DNA of 49,392 nt, taken from contig NSIL01000019.1 of NCBI GenBank assembly GCA_002737365.1, positions 1-49,392 on the forward strand. The letters are read 5' to 3'. Of the stretch, positions 37,754 to 46,201 are shown in pieces. This DNA comes from Acidobacterium sp. GTDB lineage: Bacteria; Acidobacteriota; Vicinamibacteria; Vicinamibacterales; UBA2999. The position numbers and the translations under genes were made by a program. The notes under the pieces were generated by a model, which worked only from the letters and a program-made list of their open reading frames with translations, was not told the DNA's origin and searched no databases. The number at the start of each line of letters is the position of its first letter. The first letter of the stretch is position 1.

Positions 37754-37906
37754 TTATAGCACGCGCTGCTTCGCGGGCCTGGCGGCCGACGCGGCCTCCC
37801 GGCCGCTAACCAGCACCACGCCGGTATCGGGTCGCAGCAATTCCAGGATCAGTTTGAGCAGCACCGACTTGCCGGAGCCGCTCCGTCCCAGCAGGATGCG
37901 CAGGAT
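37754..37906 (-). pseudogene. N-terminal stump of an ABC transporter ATPase
   Basis: The minus-strand frame reads ILRILLGRSGSGKSVLLKLI then LELLRPDTGVVLVSGREA before a stop at 37754. This is a complete Walker A with the following helix as in MlaF/Mkl-type ATPases (GRSGxGKSVLLK). Q-loop, signature motif and Walker B are all absent, and no start is visible upstream, so about one fifth of the gene survives. Confidence 0.7.
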
Positions 37907-37938
37907 CGCGGGCAGTTGCCGATCCGGTTTTCCGGCGA

Positions 37939-37944
37939 TACTGT
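37939..37944 (+). promoter_or_regulatory. Candidate leaderless -10 element TACTGT
   Basis: TACTGT ends 7 nt before ATG 37952 and supports that start for the epoxide hydrolase over one 36 nt upstream. Confidence 0.35.
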
Positions 37945-37951
37945 GGGCCAT

Positions 37952-39184
37952 ATGCACACTACCGTTCGTGGCTTGCGTGCGATCACCCTCGCCGCCATTC
38001 TCTGCGCCGGCGCCAGCGAGGCGGCGGCCCAGGCCGACGCGGTGCGGCCGTTCACGATCCGCATTCCCGACGCGGCACTGGCTGATCTGAAGGCGCGCCT
38101 CGCCAACGCGCGTGTTCCCGAGCCGCTGCAAGGCGACGGCTGGACCTACGGAACCGATATTCGCTACCTGCGTCAGCTTGTTGACTACTGGCGCAAAGGC
38201 TTTGACTGGCGCGCGCAGGAGCGCAAGCTCAATCAGTTCGAGCAGTTCACGACCACCATCGACGGCCTCACCGTCCACTTCATCCACCGGCGATCGCAGC
38301 ACGCCAACGCGCTGCCGCTGCTCGTCACCCACGGCTGGCCCGGGTCGGTCGTCGAGTTCACGAAGATCATCGGCCCGCTCACTGAGCCCGAAGCACATGG
38401 CGGCCAGGCGGCCGACGCGTTTCACGTGGTCATGCCGTCGATTCCCGGTTTCGCGTTTTCACAGGCACCGCAGGAGGCTGGCTACGATCCCGCGCGCATC
38501 GCGGCACTTGAAGCGACGCTGATGGCACGCCTGGGCTACACGCGGTATGGGGTTCAAGGCGGCGACTGGGGCTCGATCATCAGCACACAGATTGCGCTGG
38601 TCGACGCGCCACACGTGGCCGGCCTGCACCTCAATATGTGTTTCGGCGCGGCGCCGGCGGGCATGGATCCCAATGCCGGACTCACCGATCGCGAACGCGA
38701 GCGCGTCAAGCAGCGCCAGCTGTTCCAGGCCGAAGAGACCGGCTACCAGCAGATCCAGGGCACCAAGCCACAAACCCTCGGCGTCGCGCTCAACGATTCA
38801 CCGGTCGGACTGGCGGCGTGGATCGTCGAGAAGTTCCGCACCTGGTGCGACTGCGATGGGGATCCCGAAAAGGTGTTCACGAAGGACGAACTGCTGACTA
38901 ACATCTCGCTCTATTGGTTCACGCAGACGGCGGCTTCGTCGGCACGGATTTACTACGAGAGCCGGCACGCGCCACCGTCAGCCACCGCCGGCCGCCGCAT
39001 CGAGGCGCCGACGGCCTGTGCCGATTTCCCGAAAGAAATTATCTGGTCGCCACGCCGCTGGCTCGAGGGGCGCTACAACATCACGCGCTGGACTGAGATG
39101 CCCAGGGGCGGCCACTTCGCCGCCTTCGAGCAGCCGCAATTGCTGGTGGACGATGTGAGAGCGTTCTTCGCGACGTTGCGCTAA
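37952..39184 (+). CDS. Secreted epoxide hydrolase (microsomal EH family)
   Basis: An alpha/beta hydrolase with the N-terminal EHN domain (FTIRIPDAALADLKARLANA ... FEQFTTTIDGLTVHFIH). Motifs: the oxyanion loop LLVTHGWPGSVVEF, the nucleophilic Asp in YGVQGGDWGSII, and the catalytic His in RGGHFAAFEQP. About 410 residues, with a signal peptide (LRAITLAAILCAGASEAAAQ). It would open epoxides to diols through an ester intermediate. The 5' end overlaps nothing functional, only the dead ATPase stump lies upstream. Confidence 0.87.
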   Translation: MHTTVRGLRAITLAAILCAGASEAAAQADAVRPFTIRIPDAALADLKARLANARVPEPLQGDGWTYGTDIRYLRQLVDYWRKGFDWRAQERKLNQFEQFTTTIDGLTVHFIHRRSQHANALPLLVTHGWPGSVVEFTKIIGPLTEPEAHGGQAADAFHVVMPSIPGFAFSQAPQEAGYDPARIAALEATLMARLGYTRYGVQGGDWGSIISTQIALVDAPHVAGLHLNMCFGAAPAGMDPNAGLTDRERERVKQRQLFQAEETGYQQIQGTKPQTLGVALNDSPVGLAAWIVEKFRTWCDCDGDPEKVFTKDELLTNISLYWFTQTAASSARIYYESRHAPPSATAGRRIEAPTACADFPKEIIWSPRRWLEGRYNITRWTEMPRGGHFAAFEQPQLLVDDVRAFFATLR

Positions 39185-39200
39185 CTCCGCAGGCGGAACA

Positions 39201-39220
39201 GGCGGGACTAAAGTCCCGCC
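39201..39220. terminator. GGCGGGACT/AGTCCCGCC palindrome between convergent genes
   Basis: Perfect 9-bp arms (39201-39209 and 39212-39220) with a 2-nt AA loop lie 16 nt after the epoxide hydrolase stop and directly abut the stop of the convergent hydrolase gene at 39221. Position suits a bidirectional terminator, although no T-tract exists. From memory the same palindrome is widely dispersed in Acidobacteriota genomes. Confidence 0.65.
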
Positions 39221-40252
39221 CTACTTGGTCAGGCCGGCCTTGAGAAACTCGACGAGCGGCGGCAACACCTTCTCCGGCACTTCGAGGTGCGGCACGTGGC
39301 CGAGCCCGGGCAACAGCAGCAGCTTGCCGTTGCCGTTCGGGACGGTCCTGGCGATGTAGGCCATGCGCTCCTGGAACGCGGCCGCGGTGCCCAGCAGCAT
39401 GTCCTCGGCGCCGCCAAACGCCAGCGTCGGCACCTGGATGTGCGCCCAGTCATAGACGACCGGGTCCTGGTACAACATCTGGCCAATCAACGCCTGCACC
39501 ATCGCAAGGCGCGGCCAATCGGCGCTGAGCGTCCACGAGTAGCGCACGCGCGTGTAGGTCTCGAACTCCTGGTTCCACGCCTTGGGGTTGTGCGCAACGT
39601 AGCGGCTCAGGCTGGCGCGAGTACTCTGGTAATCCGTCGTCGTCAGCGTGTTCTTGTACGCGTCGTCGATGTTCTGCATGGGCCGGTCGTAGCGGCCGTC
39701 GGTCAGGCCAATCGGGTTGTAGATCACGATCCGCTCGACCATCTTGGGATACTGCGTGGCAAAGCGCGCCGCCAGCATGCCACCCATCGAGTGGCCAATC
39801 ACCATGGCTTTTTCGACCTTCAAGTGCTGGAGAACAAGCGACGTGTTGCGGGCCTGGGTGTTGAAGTTGTACGGCGCAATCGGCTTCGACGAGCGGCCGT
39901 AGCCGATCTGGTCGGGGACGATGACGCGAAACCCTTCTTTGGTCAGGCCGTCGATGATGGCCTTGAAGTAGAAGCCGCCGAAGTTGTTGCCGTGCAGCAG
40001 CATGGCGGTGTGACCGTTGGGTGTCCCTTGCGGCGCCACGTCCATGTACGAAATGCGGACGTCCTGCGTATACACGCTGATGTTCAGGTACGAGCTCGGA
40101 TAGGGATACGGACACTCGTCGCAGGTGATGCTGCCCGGCTTCACGTCAGCCGGCGTCGGCACGGGAGGCAGAACGCCACGGCCCTGAGCGAATACCGGTA
40201 CGGCGACAAACAGCAGCAGTGAGCAGGTCAGCGACAGCAGTAGGTTGCGCAT
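39221..40252 (-). CDS. Secreted alpha/beta-fold hydrolase
   Basis: A 343-residue secreted hydrolase (MRNLLLSLTCSLLLFVAVPV signal). Features: the HG oxyanion loop AMLLHGNNFGGFYFKAIIDG, DQIGYGRSSKP, the nucleophile elbow AMVIGHSMGGMLAARFA, the acid region FGGAEDMLLG and the base in LPGLGHVPHLEVPE. It carries a cysteine pair in ITCDECPYPYP near the N-terminus that is unusual for the fold. The substrate is unknown; esterase, lactonase or haloalkane-type activities are possible. Confidence 0.85.
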   Translation of the reverse strand: MRNLLLSLTCSLLLFVAVPVFAQGRGVLPPVPTPADVKPGSITCDECPYPYPSSYLNISVYTQDVRISYMDVAPQGTPNGHTAMLLHGNNFGGFYFKAIIDGLTKEGFRVIVPDQIGYGRSSKPIAPYNFNTQARNTSLVLQHLKVEKAMVIGHSMGGMLAARFATQYPKMVERIVIYNPIGLTDGRYDRPMQNIDDAYKNTLTTTDYQSTRASLSRYVAHNPKAWNQEFETYTRVRYSWTLSADWPRLAMVQALIGQMLYQDPVVYDWAHIQVPTLAFGGAEDMLLGTAAAFQERMAYIARTVPNGNGKLLLLPGLGHVPHLEVPEKVLPPLVEFLKAGLTK

Positions 40253-40293
40253 AAACGCCGCGAGCTTAGCACAACGACGCTCCCGTCGTCCTT

Positions 40294-40611
40294 GTCCCAG
40301 CGCGGCAGGCGACGCGCGTAGAGTTGGTGCGCGCCGTCCGCGGGGAGCTGTCGGACCACGCCCGGCCCAGCCGTGCGCGTAACATCCTGATTGGCGTCCA
40401 GATCACGGCGTCGGCGCTGCTCTTGATCTACGCCGCCATCTTCCTGCGCGGCGCGTTGGCGTCGGCGACACTCAAACCGGGCCTCAGGACCAGCGATACC
40501 GTGATTATCGAGGTGGCAAACGAACCGCTGCGCGAGGCCACCGTGCAGGCCGTGAAGGCCGACCCGGCCGTGACCGCCACGGTTCGGGTGACCGGCGAAT
40601 CGGGCGAAGCG
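40294..40611 (+). pseudogene. Internal fragment of an ADOP/MacB-like ABC permease
   Basis: The frame reads VPARQATRVELVRAVRGELS then RARNILIGVQITASALLLIY and IFLRGALASATLKPGLRTSD, the linker-plus-second-TM region of Acidobacterial duplicated orphan permeases (PARxATRVxxxxAxRGE, ...VxASxLLLIxAxxFLR). There is no start codon and most of the protein is missing. It is in frame with the TauE/SafE gene, producing a misleading fused frame from TTG 40324. Bases 40612-40788 translate to a short hydrophobic piece I cannot place; nothing else is seen in this gap. Confidence 0.7.
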
Positions 40612-40788
40612 CGCCGCCTGATGCTGCAAGTCGCGTTCTGGCGGGCGGTGGCCTATCTCGGCAGCCTGGCTGGCATTGTCGCGGCCGGCGCGGCAATTCA
40701 AGGTAAAATTGTGGTTTTTCAGGGACGACGTCAACGCCCCTTCGATCAGCAACACAGTTGTTCTTATTCCCGTATCGAGTCGCACACG

Positions 40789-41532
40789 ATGTCTGAAATG
40801 TGGGTGTTGGGGTTTGGCGCGGCGATCGCCGGTTTGATTCAGGGCATTTCTGGATTTGCGTTTTCCATGGTGGCCATGTCGATCTGGGTGTGGGGGGTGG
40901 ACCCGCAGCTGGCCGCAGTGATGGCGGTGTTCGGCGGCTTCACCGGACAGGCCATCTCGGTCCTTCGCGTCCGTCGCGGGTGGCACGTGTCGATCTTGTG
41001 GCCGTTCGTCGTCGGCAGCCTGTTCGGCATCCCGATTGGCACGCAGTTGTTGGCGCTGCTCGACCCCAATCGCTTCAAGCTCGTGCTGGGCGCCATGCTG
41101 GTCGTGTGCTGTTCGGCCATGCTGGCGACCGCGAACCTGCCGGCCATTCGCCGCGGCGGCCGCGTAGCCGATGCCGGGATCGGCCTGATCGGCGGCGTGA
41201 TGGCGCCGCTCAGCGGCTTCAGCGGGTTGGCACCGGCGCTGTGGTGCACGCTACGCGGCTACACCAAGGACGAGCATCGCGCCGTGATGCAGAACTTCAA
41301 CCTGCTCGTCTTGGGTGCGACGCTGGGGTCGCTCGTGTGGTCCGGCCGTGCGCACGCCGGCTTGGCGCCGCAGATGGCGGTGGTCGCCGGCTCGCTGCTC
41401 GTGCCGTCGCTCTACGGTTCGAAGATCTACGTCGGCATGAGCCCCAAGGCGTTCCGCGACGGCGTGCTCTGGCTGCTGGTGTTCGCCGGTCTCGTCATGC
41501 TGGCGGCCTCGCTGCGCAGCATGCTGGGCTAG
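40789..41532 (+). CDS. TauE/SafE (TSUP) family membrane permease
   Basis: A 247-residue membrane protein with about 8 TM segments, starting MWVLGFGAAIAGLIQGISGF, a typical TSUP opening (GxxxGxxGxG-like). A second half repeats the pattern at GRVADAGIGLIGGVMAPLSG. Family members export sulfite, sulfoacetate or other organic anions. The ATG at 40789 is chosen because the open frame upstream encodes unrelated permease debris. The next gene begins 23 nt downstream. Confidence 0.85.
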   Translation: MSEMWVLGFGAAIAGLIQGISGFAFSMVAMSIWVWGVDPQLAAVMAVFGGFTGQAISVLRVRRGWHVSILWPFVVGSLFGIPIGTQLLALLDPNRFKLVLGAMLVVCCSAMLATANLPAIRRGGRVADAGIGLIGGVMAPLSGFSGLAPALWCTLRGYTKDEHRAVMQNFNLLVLGATLGSLVWSGRAHAGLAPQMAVVAGSLLVPSLYGSKIYVGMSPKAFRDGVLWLLVFAGLVMLAASLRSMLG

Positions 41533-41555
41533 GATATCTGATCCGTCATTCGGCC

Positions 41556-42962
41556 GTGCGCGCCCACGCCCTGCTGAGCCTGCTGTTCGTCCTGAGCCGA
41601 GTGGCCCTGGACCTGGCGGGCCTGCCGTTCGCGTTCAGCCTCGACTGGATGTGGCTGAACGACCCGGCGGACTTGCGCGACCGGTTGCTCGAGACGCTCT
41701 ATTTCTTTCACGCGTTTCCACCCGGCATCAACCTGGCGACGGGCCTGTTGCTGAAGGCCGGCGGCGAACAGGCAGCGGTGCTGGCCCACTGGGCGTTCTG
41801 GACGATGGGGCTGGTGTTCGTCAACGCGCTGTTCGTCGTCGCCCGTGGCGTGGGCCTGTCGACGGTCGGCGCGGTCGTCCTCGCCGTCACGTTCTCACTG
41901 ACCCCCGCCTCCCTGTACTTCGAGCATCTCTATCACTACGAGTGGCCGGTCGCGACGCTGCTGTGCGTGGCCGCGGCGCTGTTCAGTTACGGAGTGCGTC
42001 GCCAGGCCTTCGGACTCTGGCTGGCCTGCTTCTCGGTGTGTGCGGTCATCGGCGCCACGCGCAGCACGTTTCATCTCGCGTGGTACGTCGTGGTGGCCGG
42101 TCTTGGGGCATGGGCCTGCGACCCTGACGCGCGCCGCCGCGTCCTGGCCGCGGCGACGATCCCCGGGGCCATGCTGGTGGCCCTCTATGCCAAGAACGCG
42201 GTGGTGTTCGGCGCGTTCGCGGTCTCGACTTTTGGTCCGGCAAGCTACACGCTGGTGACCACGGCCCGTCTGCCCGGTGAGGTCCGTGATGCGTGGATGG
42301 CGCAGGGCGCGCTGTCGCCGTTTGCCGCGGTGAGCGTCTATGCTCCGCCGCGGGAGTACGCGCGTTTCTTCGACACGCCCGCACATGCGGGCTGGCCGCC
42401 GCAACTGACCCGGCTCGAGCACACCACGGTCAAGGCCGCGAACTATAACCACTGGTGGTTGCTGGAAGTGCACCGCGCCCGCATGGCCGACGTGAAGTAC
42501 TCCCTGCGAATGCGCCCCTTCGACGTCCCCGCCACCGTGCTGGCGAGCCTCAAGGAGATGTTCGGGCCCACCACCGCGTGGCATCCGCGTGACCGCACGT
42601 CCGCCTCTCCTCACGAGGGGCATCGCCAGGTGCTGGGACGCTACGACGCCTGGTTCAACCGCCTGGTCCACGGGTTGCCCTTCGCCCCAGTCGGGATCTA
42701 CCTCTTCCTGCCGGTGCCGCTGCTGTGGGCGGTTACCCGCGCGTGCTCCCAGGTGCGGGCCTCAGACGCCGACCAGCGGGCCCGCGGCGCCGTGCTGTGC
42801 CTGCTGTTGTTCCAGATTGCCTTCGTCGTCCTCACCAGCATGATGCTGACCGCCCTGGAGGAAGCGCGGTACCGCTTTCAGATCGAGTGGATGATCTGGG
42901 TGGTCGTCGCCGTATTCGCCGCGAATGCCCTTCGCGGCGGTTCGACGCCCAACGCACGATGA
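41556..42962 (+). CDS. Multi-pass membrane protein, possibly GT-C glycosyltransferase-like
   Basis: About 468 residues with roughly 9-10 hydrophobic segments. The first loop has DWMWLNDPADLRDRLLETLY then FFHAFPPGINLATGLLLKAG, resembling the acidic first loop and PPLxxLxxALL region of ArnT/PMT-type (GT-C) enzymes. A large periplasmic domain follows after residue 270. The start is GTG 41556 in the absence of an ATG; the frame is open further upstream through the TSUP gene, which is a shadow. Function is not certain. Confidence 0.65.
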   Translation: MRAHALLSLLFVLSRVALDLAGLPFAFSLDWMWLNDPADLRDRLLETLYFFHAFPPGINLATGLLLKAGGEQAAVLAHWAFWTMGLVFVNALFVVARGVGLSTVGAVVLAVTFSLTPASLYFEHLYHYEWPVATLLCVAAALFSYGVRRQAFGLWLACFSVCAVIGATRSTFHLAWYVVVAGLGAWACDPDARRRVLAAATIPGAMLVALYAKNAVVFGAFAVSTFGPASYTLVTTARLPGEVRDAWMAQGALSPFAAVSVYAPPREYARFFDTPAHAGWPPQLTRLEHTTVKAANYNHWWLLEVHRARMADVKYSLRMRPFDVPATVLASLKEMFGPTTAWHPRDRTSASPHEGHRQVLGRYDAWFNRLVHGLPFAPVGIYLFLPVPLLWAVTRACSQVRASDADQRARGAVLCLLLFQIAFVVLTSMMLTALEEARYRFQIEWMIWVVVAVFAANALRGGSTPNAR

Positions 42963-42973
42963 CCGGGGCGAGC

Positions 42974-43870
42974 CTACTTGCCCGTCGCCTTGTTGATCGC
43001 GTCTACCGTCAGCTTCGCGCGCAGCTCGACGATCTTCTTCGCCATCTCCAGCGTCTTGCTCATCGGCAGCAGGCTGACGCCGTTGATGGTGGCGCGGTTG
43101 GCCTTGGTGCGCTCGTCGATGCGGATGGTCCTGGGATCGTAGAGCGCCATCAGCGCGTCGATGCCGTACTCCTCGTGAATCTGGTCCGAGCCCTGGCTGG
43201 CGCCAATCTCAATCTGCTCGGGAATGCCGCTGGCCTGGAGCATCTTCTGGACCGAGGCGTAGTCGTAGTACTCGGGGATGAAGATGAACCGCGTGCCAGC
43301 CGCTTTGAACTTCTCGTCGAGCGTCGCGGCCACTTCTTTCATGGGGCCCTGGTTGCCGCCGCTGTCGCCCATCAGCACCACCTGGGTGAAGCCCATGCCC
43401 TTCAGGCTCGTGGCCATGTCGGTGAGCACCGCGCGATAGGTCGCCTGCGACAGGAACACACTGCCGGGCGCGACGCGGTCGCCGTCGGGACGGCCGGGTT
43501 CGAGCGTCACGATCGGCGCCACGAGCGCGCTGCCCAGCTTGCGCGCAATGGCTTCGCCCATCACTTTCAGGATGAAGTTGTGCTTGCCGGTGGCCAGGTG
43601 CGGGCCGTTTGATTCAACACCACCCGTCAGGATGAGACCGGTGGTCTTCCCCGCCTTGATGGCGTCGCGCACTTCCATCCACGTGAGTTCTTCGGTCCAG
43701 ACGCTGTCGAACGCGGCAATCGGCCGTGGCGCGGCCATTTCGGCTTCGCGGCGCTTGGCGGCTTCCGCCTGTTGCTCGGGTGTGAGCTGCGGCCGTCCGC
43801 CAGGGGTTTGCGCAGAAGCATTTACGGTGAACAGGCAGAGGACAAGGATGGCTCGGATGGATGGCTTCAT
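42974..43870 (-). CDS. Secreted creatininase-family amidohydrolase
   Basis: About 298 residues; signal peptide MKPSIRAILVLCLFTVNASA. Creatininase fold: LTWMEVRDAIKAGKTTGLIL, GGVESNGPHLATGKHNFILK (metal ligands Glu and His), VAPGSVFLSQATYRAVLTDM, VVLMGDSGGNQGPMKEVA and the GSDQIHEEYGIDALM region. These enzymes hydrolyse small cyclic or acyclic amides. The ATG at 43870 gives the signal peptide; the open frame continues upstream into a dGTPase remnant that is not part of this protein. TAGAAT on this strand (43881-43886) ends 10 nt before the start. Confidence 0.85.
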   Translation of the reverse strand: MKPSIRAILVLCLFTVNASAQTPGGRPQLTPEQQAEAAKRREAEMAAPRPIAAFDSVWTEELTWMEVRDAIKAGKTTGLILTGGVESNGPHLATGKHNFILKVMGEAIARKLGSALVAPIVTLEPGRPDGDRVAPGSVFLSQATYRAVLTDMATSLKGMGFTQVVLMGDSGGNQGPMKEVAATLDEKFKAAGTRFIFIPEYYDYASVQKMLQASGIPEQIEIGASQGSDQIHEEYGIDALMALYDPRTIRIDERTKANRATINGVSLLPMSKTLEMAKKIVELRAKLTVDAINKATGK

Positions 43871-43909
43871 CGTGGCTGGCATTCTACTCGGAGTCTGATT
43901 GGGCGTCGC

Positions 43910-44290
43910 GATAATGCGGAGGGTTTGCGCGTTTCCTTCGAACCCTCCATGGTCCTTCATCAGCGCATCTAAGGCATACTCGCCTTGGTGACCAAATGGC
44001 GGATGGCCCAGGTCGTGGCACCACCCTGCAAACTCCACCAAATCTAAATCGATCGGGCGCCCTCTAAAGAACTTCTCTTGCGCGTTCAACCGAATCGCAA
44101 TTGACTTCGCGACTTGCGCTACTTCGAGCGAATGAGTCAACCGATTCCGGAAGTAGTCAGATTCAATACCAGGGAAGAGCTGCGTCTTGCCTTGCAGACG
44201 TCTGAATGCGGGAGAGTGGGTCAGGCGGGCGGAATCGCGACGCGTTTCCGATCTGTAGCCTTCGGGTGGAAGAGCCGCCGAAGCAGGAAT
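43910..44290 (-). pseudogene. N-terminal remnant of a dGTP triphosphohydrolase
   Basis: The frame encodes YRSETRRDSARLTHSPAFRR, LQGKTQLFPGIESDYFRNRL, THSLEVAQVAKSIAIRL, AGWCHDLGHPPFGHQGEYAL and DHGGFEGNAQTLRI, an excellent match to the first ~125 residues of Dgt-type HD hydrolases including the HD metal motif. Homology ends abruptly after AQTLRI, and no ATG, GTG or TTG start exists (only ATT 44290). G+C is about 54% by hand count over 43921-44160, below the flanks. It is in frame with the creatininase gene. Confidence 0.82.
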
Positions 44291-44304
44291 GGGCGATCGC
44301 GGAA

Positions 44305-44463
44305 CTACTTCTTCTTCGGGTTGACTTGCTCACGCGGAGCTACAACCTGCTGTTGATGCGCCACTGGCTTCTGAACACGCTCGATGAGCAAGCTCAAGGA
44401 ACTGCGAGCCTGTGCACTCGCCTCTCGCAGCGAGTTTTCGTTCACTGGCATTGACTTCGCCAT
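44305..44463 (-). CDS. Small uncharacterised protein upstream of the dGTPase remnant
   Basis: A 52-residue frame from ATG 44463 with AGGGGA about 8 nt upstream, a good ribosome-binding site. The sequence begins MAKSMPVNENSLREASAQAR, has a short amphipathic helix (SSLSLLIERVQKP) and ends in KKK. It stops 14 nt before the ATT codon of the dGTPase remnant, so it was probably the first gene of a two-gene unit. I do not recognise its family. Confidence 0.5.
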   Translation of the reverse strand: MAKSMPVNENSLREASAQARSSLSLLIERVQKPVAHQQQVVAPREQVNPKKK

Positions 44464-44596
44464 GGTTTCGTTCCCCTGACCAATACCAACATCAATTGTC
44501 CCCTCGCTAGGGGGTGACCCACCGGGCGGGGCCGACTGGAGGGACCCGAGTTGGGCGTGCCGCAATCCGGCAAACGAGATGCGGCTCTACGAGCGC

Positions 44597-44602
44597 TATA
44601 AT
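44597..44602 (+). promoter_or_regulatory. Perfect TATAAT 8 nt before the start
   Basis: Consensus TATAAT ends 8 nt before ATG 44611. The intervening CCCGGCTC has no ribosome-binding capacity, so transcription probably starts at or within a base or two of the start codon. Confidence 0.55.
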
Positions 44603-44610
44603 CCCGGCTC

Positions 44611-45786
44611 ATGACGCCTGCCCGCACGTTCACGGCCCTGATGGCCGGCTTGCTCCTGCCCCTCATCGCCCACGCGCAAGGGGCCAACGCCAAGGCTGAC
44701 CCCAAGTCGCCGACGGCCGACCGGCTGCCGATCTACGAGATCGATCCGACCTGGCCGCCGACGCTGCCGAACGACTGGATCCTCGGCGACATCCGCGGCC
44801 TGTTCGTGGACGACAAGGATCACCTGTGGGTGATCCACATGCCGTCGAGCCTTACCGACCAGGAGATCGGCGCGGCCTCGAAGCCGCCGATTGCCGATTG
44901 CTGCCTGCCCGCGCCGCCCGTCCTCGAACTCGATGCCGAGGGCAAGGTGCTGCGATCCTGGGGCGGCCCCAGCAAGGACTACACCTGGTTCGATCAGGAA
45001 CACGGCATCTACATCGACCACAACGGCTTCGTCTGGACCGGCACCAGCAACGGCATGCACGTCATGAAGTTCACGCCGGACGGCAAGCACGTGCTGACCA
45101 TTGGCGAGCCCGGCGTCAACAAGGGCAGCAACGATCCGGATCATCTGGGCGGACCGGCTAATTTCTATGTCGAGCCGAAGACCAACGAACTGTTCATCGC
45201 CGACGGCTACATCAACAAGCGCGTCGTCGTGTTCGACGCCGAGACCGGCAAATACAAGCGGCACTGGGGCGCCTATGGCAGGCGGCCGGACGACACGCAG
45301 AAGTATGCATACCCGGTGAAGCTCGACAGCCCGCCGCAGCAGTACTCGACGCTGCACGGGTTGGTCGGCTCGCAGGACGGACTGATCTACGTCTCGGATC
45401 GCCGTGGCAACCGCATCCAGGTGTTCCGCCAGAACGGCGAGTACCTGATGGAGAAGTTCGTGCGTCCGGAAACCGGCGGCTCGGGGAGCGGATTCAGCCT
45501 GCAGTTCTCGCGCGATGCCGGTCAGAGCCTGCTCTACCTGATCGACGGCACCAACCAGCGCGTGTGGATTCTGCGCCGCCAGGACCTGGCGATTCTCGAT
45601 CGCTTCGGCAAGCCCGGCCGCCAGGCCGGCGAATTCATCCGCGCGCACATGGTGGCGATTGATTCGAAGAGCCGACTCTACACCGGCGAGGCCGGCAACG
45701 GACGCCGCATGCAGCGCTGGATTCTCAAGGGCACCCGGCCGGCCTCAAGCGTGAAGCCGCCGGTTGCCGCCAATCCTCCGAAGTAG
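44611..45786 (+). CDS. Secreted NHL-repeat beta-propeller protein
   Basis: A 391-residue secreted protein (signal ARTFTALMAGLLLPLIAHAQ). It is a six-bladed propeller of NHL-type blades: IRGLFVDDKDHLWVIHMP, EHGIYIDHNGFVWTG, FYVEPKTNELFIADGYINKR, LHGLVGSQDGLIYVSDRRGN, and FIRAHMVAIDSKSRLYTGE. A double cysteine (IADCCLPAPP) occurs early. The family includes peptidyl-glycine lyase-like and lactonase-like proteins; no catalytic site can be assigned. Convergent with the cupin gene (6 nt). Confidence 0.82.
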   Translation: MTPARTFTALMAGLLLPLIAHAQGANAKADPKSPTADRLPIYEIDPTWPPTLPNDWILGDIRGLFVDDKDHLWVIHMPSSLTDQEIGAASKPPIADCCLPAPPVLELDAEGKVLRSWGGPSKDYTWFDQEHGIYIDHNGFVWTGTSNGMHVMKFTPDGKHVLTIGEPGVNKGSNDPDHLGGPANFYVEPKTNELFIADGYINKRVVVFDAETGKYKRHWGAYGRRPDDTQKYAYPVKLDSPPQQYSTLHGLVGSQDGLIYVSDRRGNRIQVFRQNGEYLMEKFVRPETGGSGSGFSLQFSRDAGQSLLYLIDGTNQRVWILRRQDLAILDRFGKPGRQAGEFIRAHMVAIDSKSRLYTGEAGNGRRMQRWILKGTRPASSVKPPVAANPPK

Positions 45787-45792
45787 CCGCGG

Positions 45793-46176
45793 CTACTTCA
45801 CCGGCGTGGCGAGCGGCTTGCCCTTCTCGACGATGTAGGTCGAGACGATCGTCGCCTGAACCGTGCCGCCATTGACGGCGTTATGGACCTGGCCGGCGGG
45901 AATCGCAAACGTCTCGCCCACCTTGAAGGTCTTCGACTGGCCGTCACGCTCAACGGTGACCGCGCCTTCGAGGACGTAGCCAATCTCCTCGCCGGGGTGC
46001 GTGTGGCGGCCTGACGAGACTTCCGCGGGCAGTTCTGCCTTCGCGGTCACGGCTTCGCGTCCCGCAATCGACAGCTCCATCGTCTGCAGCACCGTGCGCT
46101 TGAACGCCGGCGCCTGCGCTGCTATCGCCCCCACCGAACCCACCACCAGTAACGCGACCAATGACTTCTTGAACAT
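45793..46176 (-). CDS. Secreted small cupin-domain protein
   Basis: A 127-residue single cupin with a signal peptide (MFKKSLVALLVVGSVGAIAA). Metal-binding cupin motif 1 is in SSGRHTHPGEEIGYVLEGAV and motif 2 in FAIPAGQVHNAVNGG. The start at 46176 has AGGAG 7 nt upstream; a longer in-frame reading to 46227 lacks support. It follows the amidohydrolase gene by 25 nt on the same strand and may be co-transcribed with it. Confidence 0.85.
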   Translation of the reverse strand: MFKKSLVALLVVGSVGAIAAQAPAFKRTVLQTMELSIAGREAVTAKAELPAEVSSGRHTHPGEEIGYVLEGAVTVERDGQSKTFKVGETFAIPAGQVHNAVNGGTVQATIVSTYIVEKGKPLATPVK

Positions 46177-46201
46177 TAAGCTTCTCCTGAATCGTGTTGA
46201 A

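Noticed and set aside
40800-42962. 720-codon frame read as one large membrane protein from 40800
   Set aside because: Its first third is the out-of-frame shadow of the TauE/SafE gene; real membrane-protein sequence begins only around 41556.
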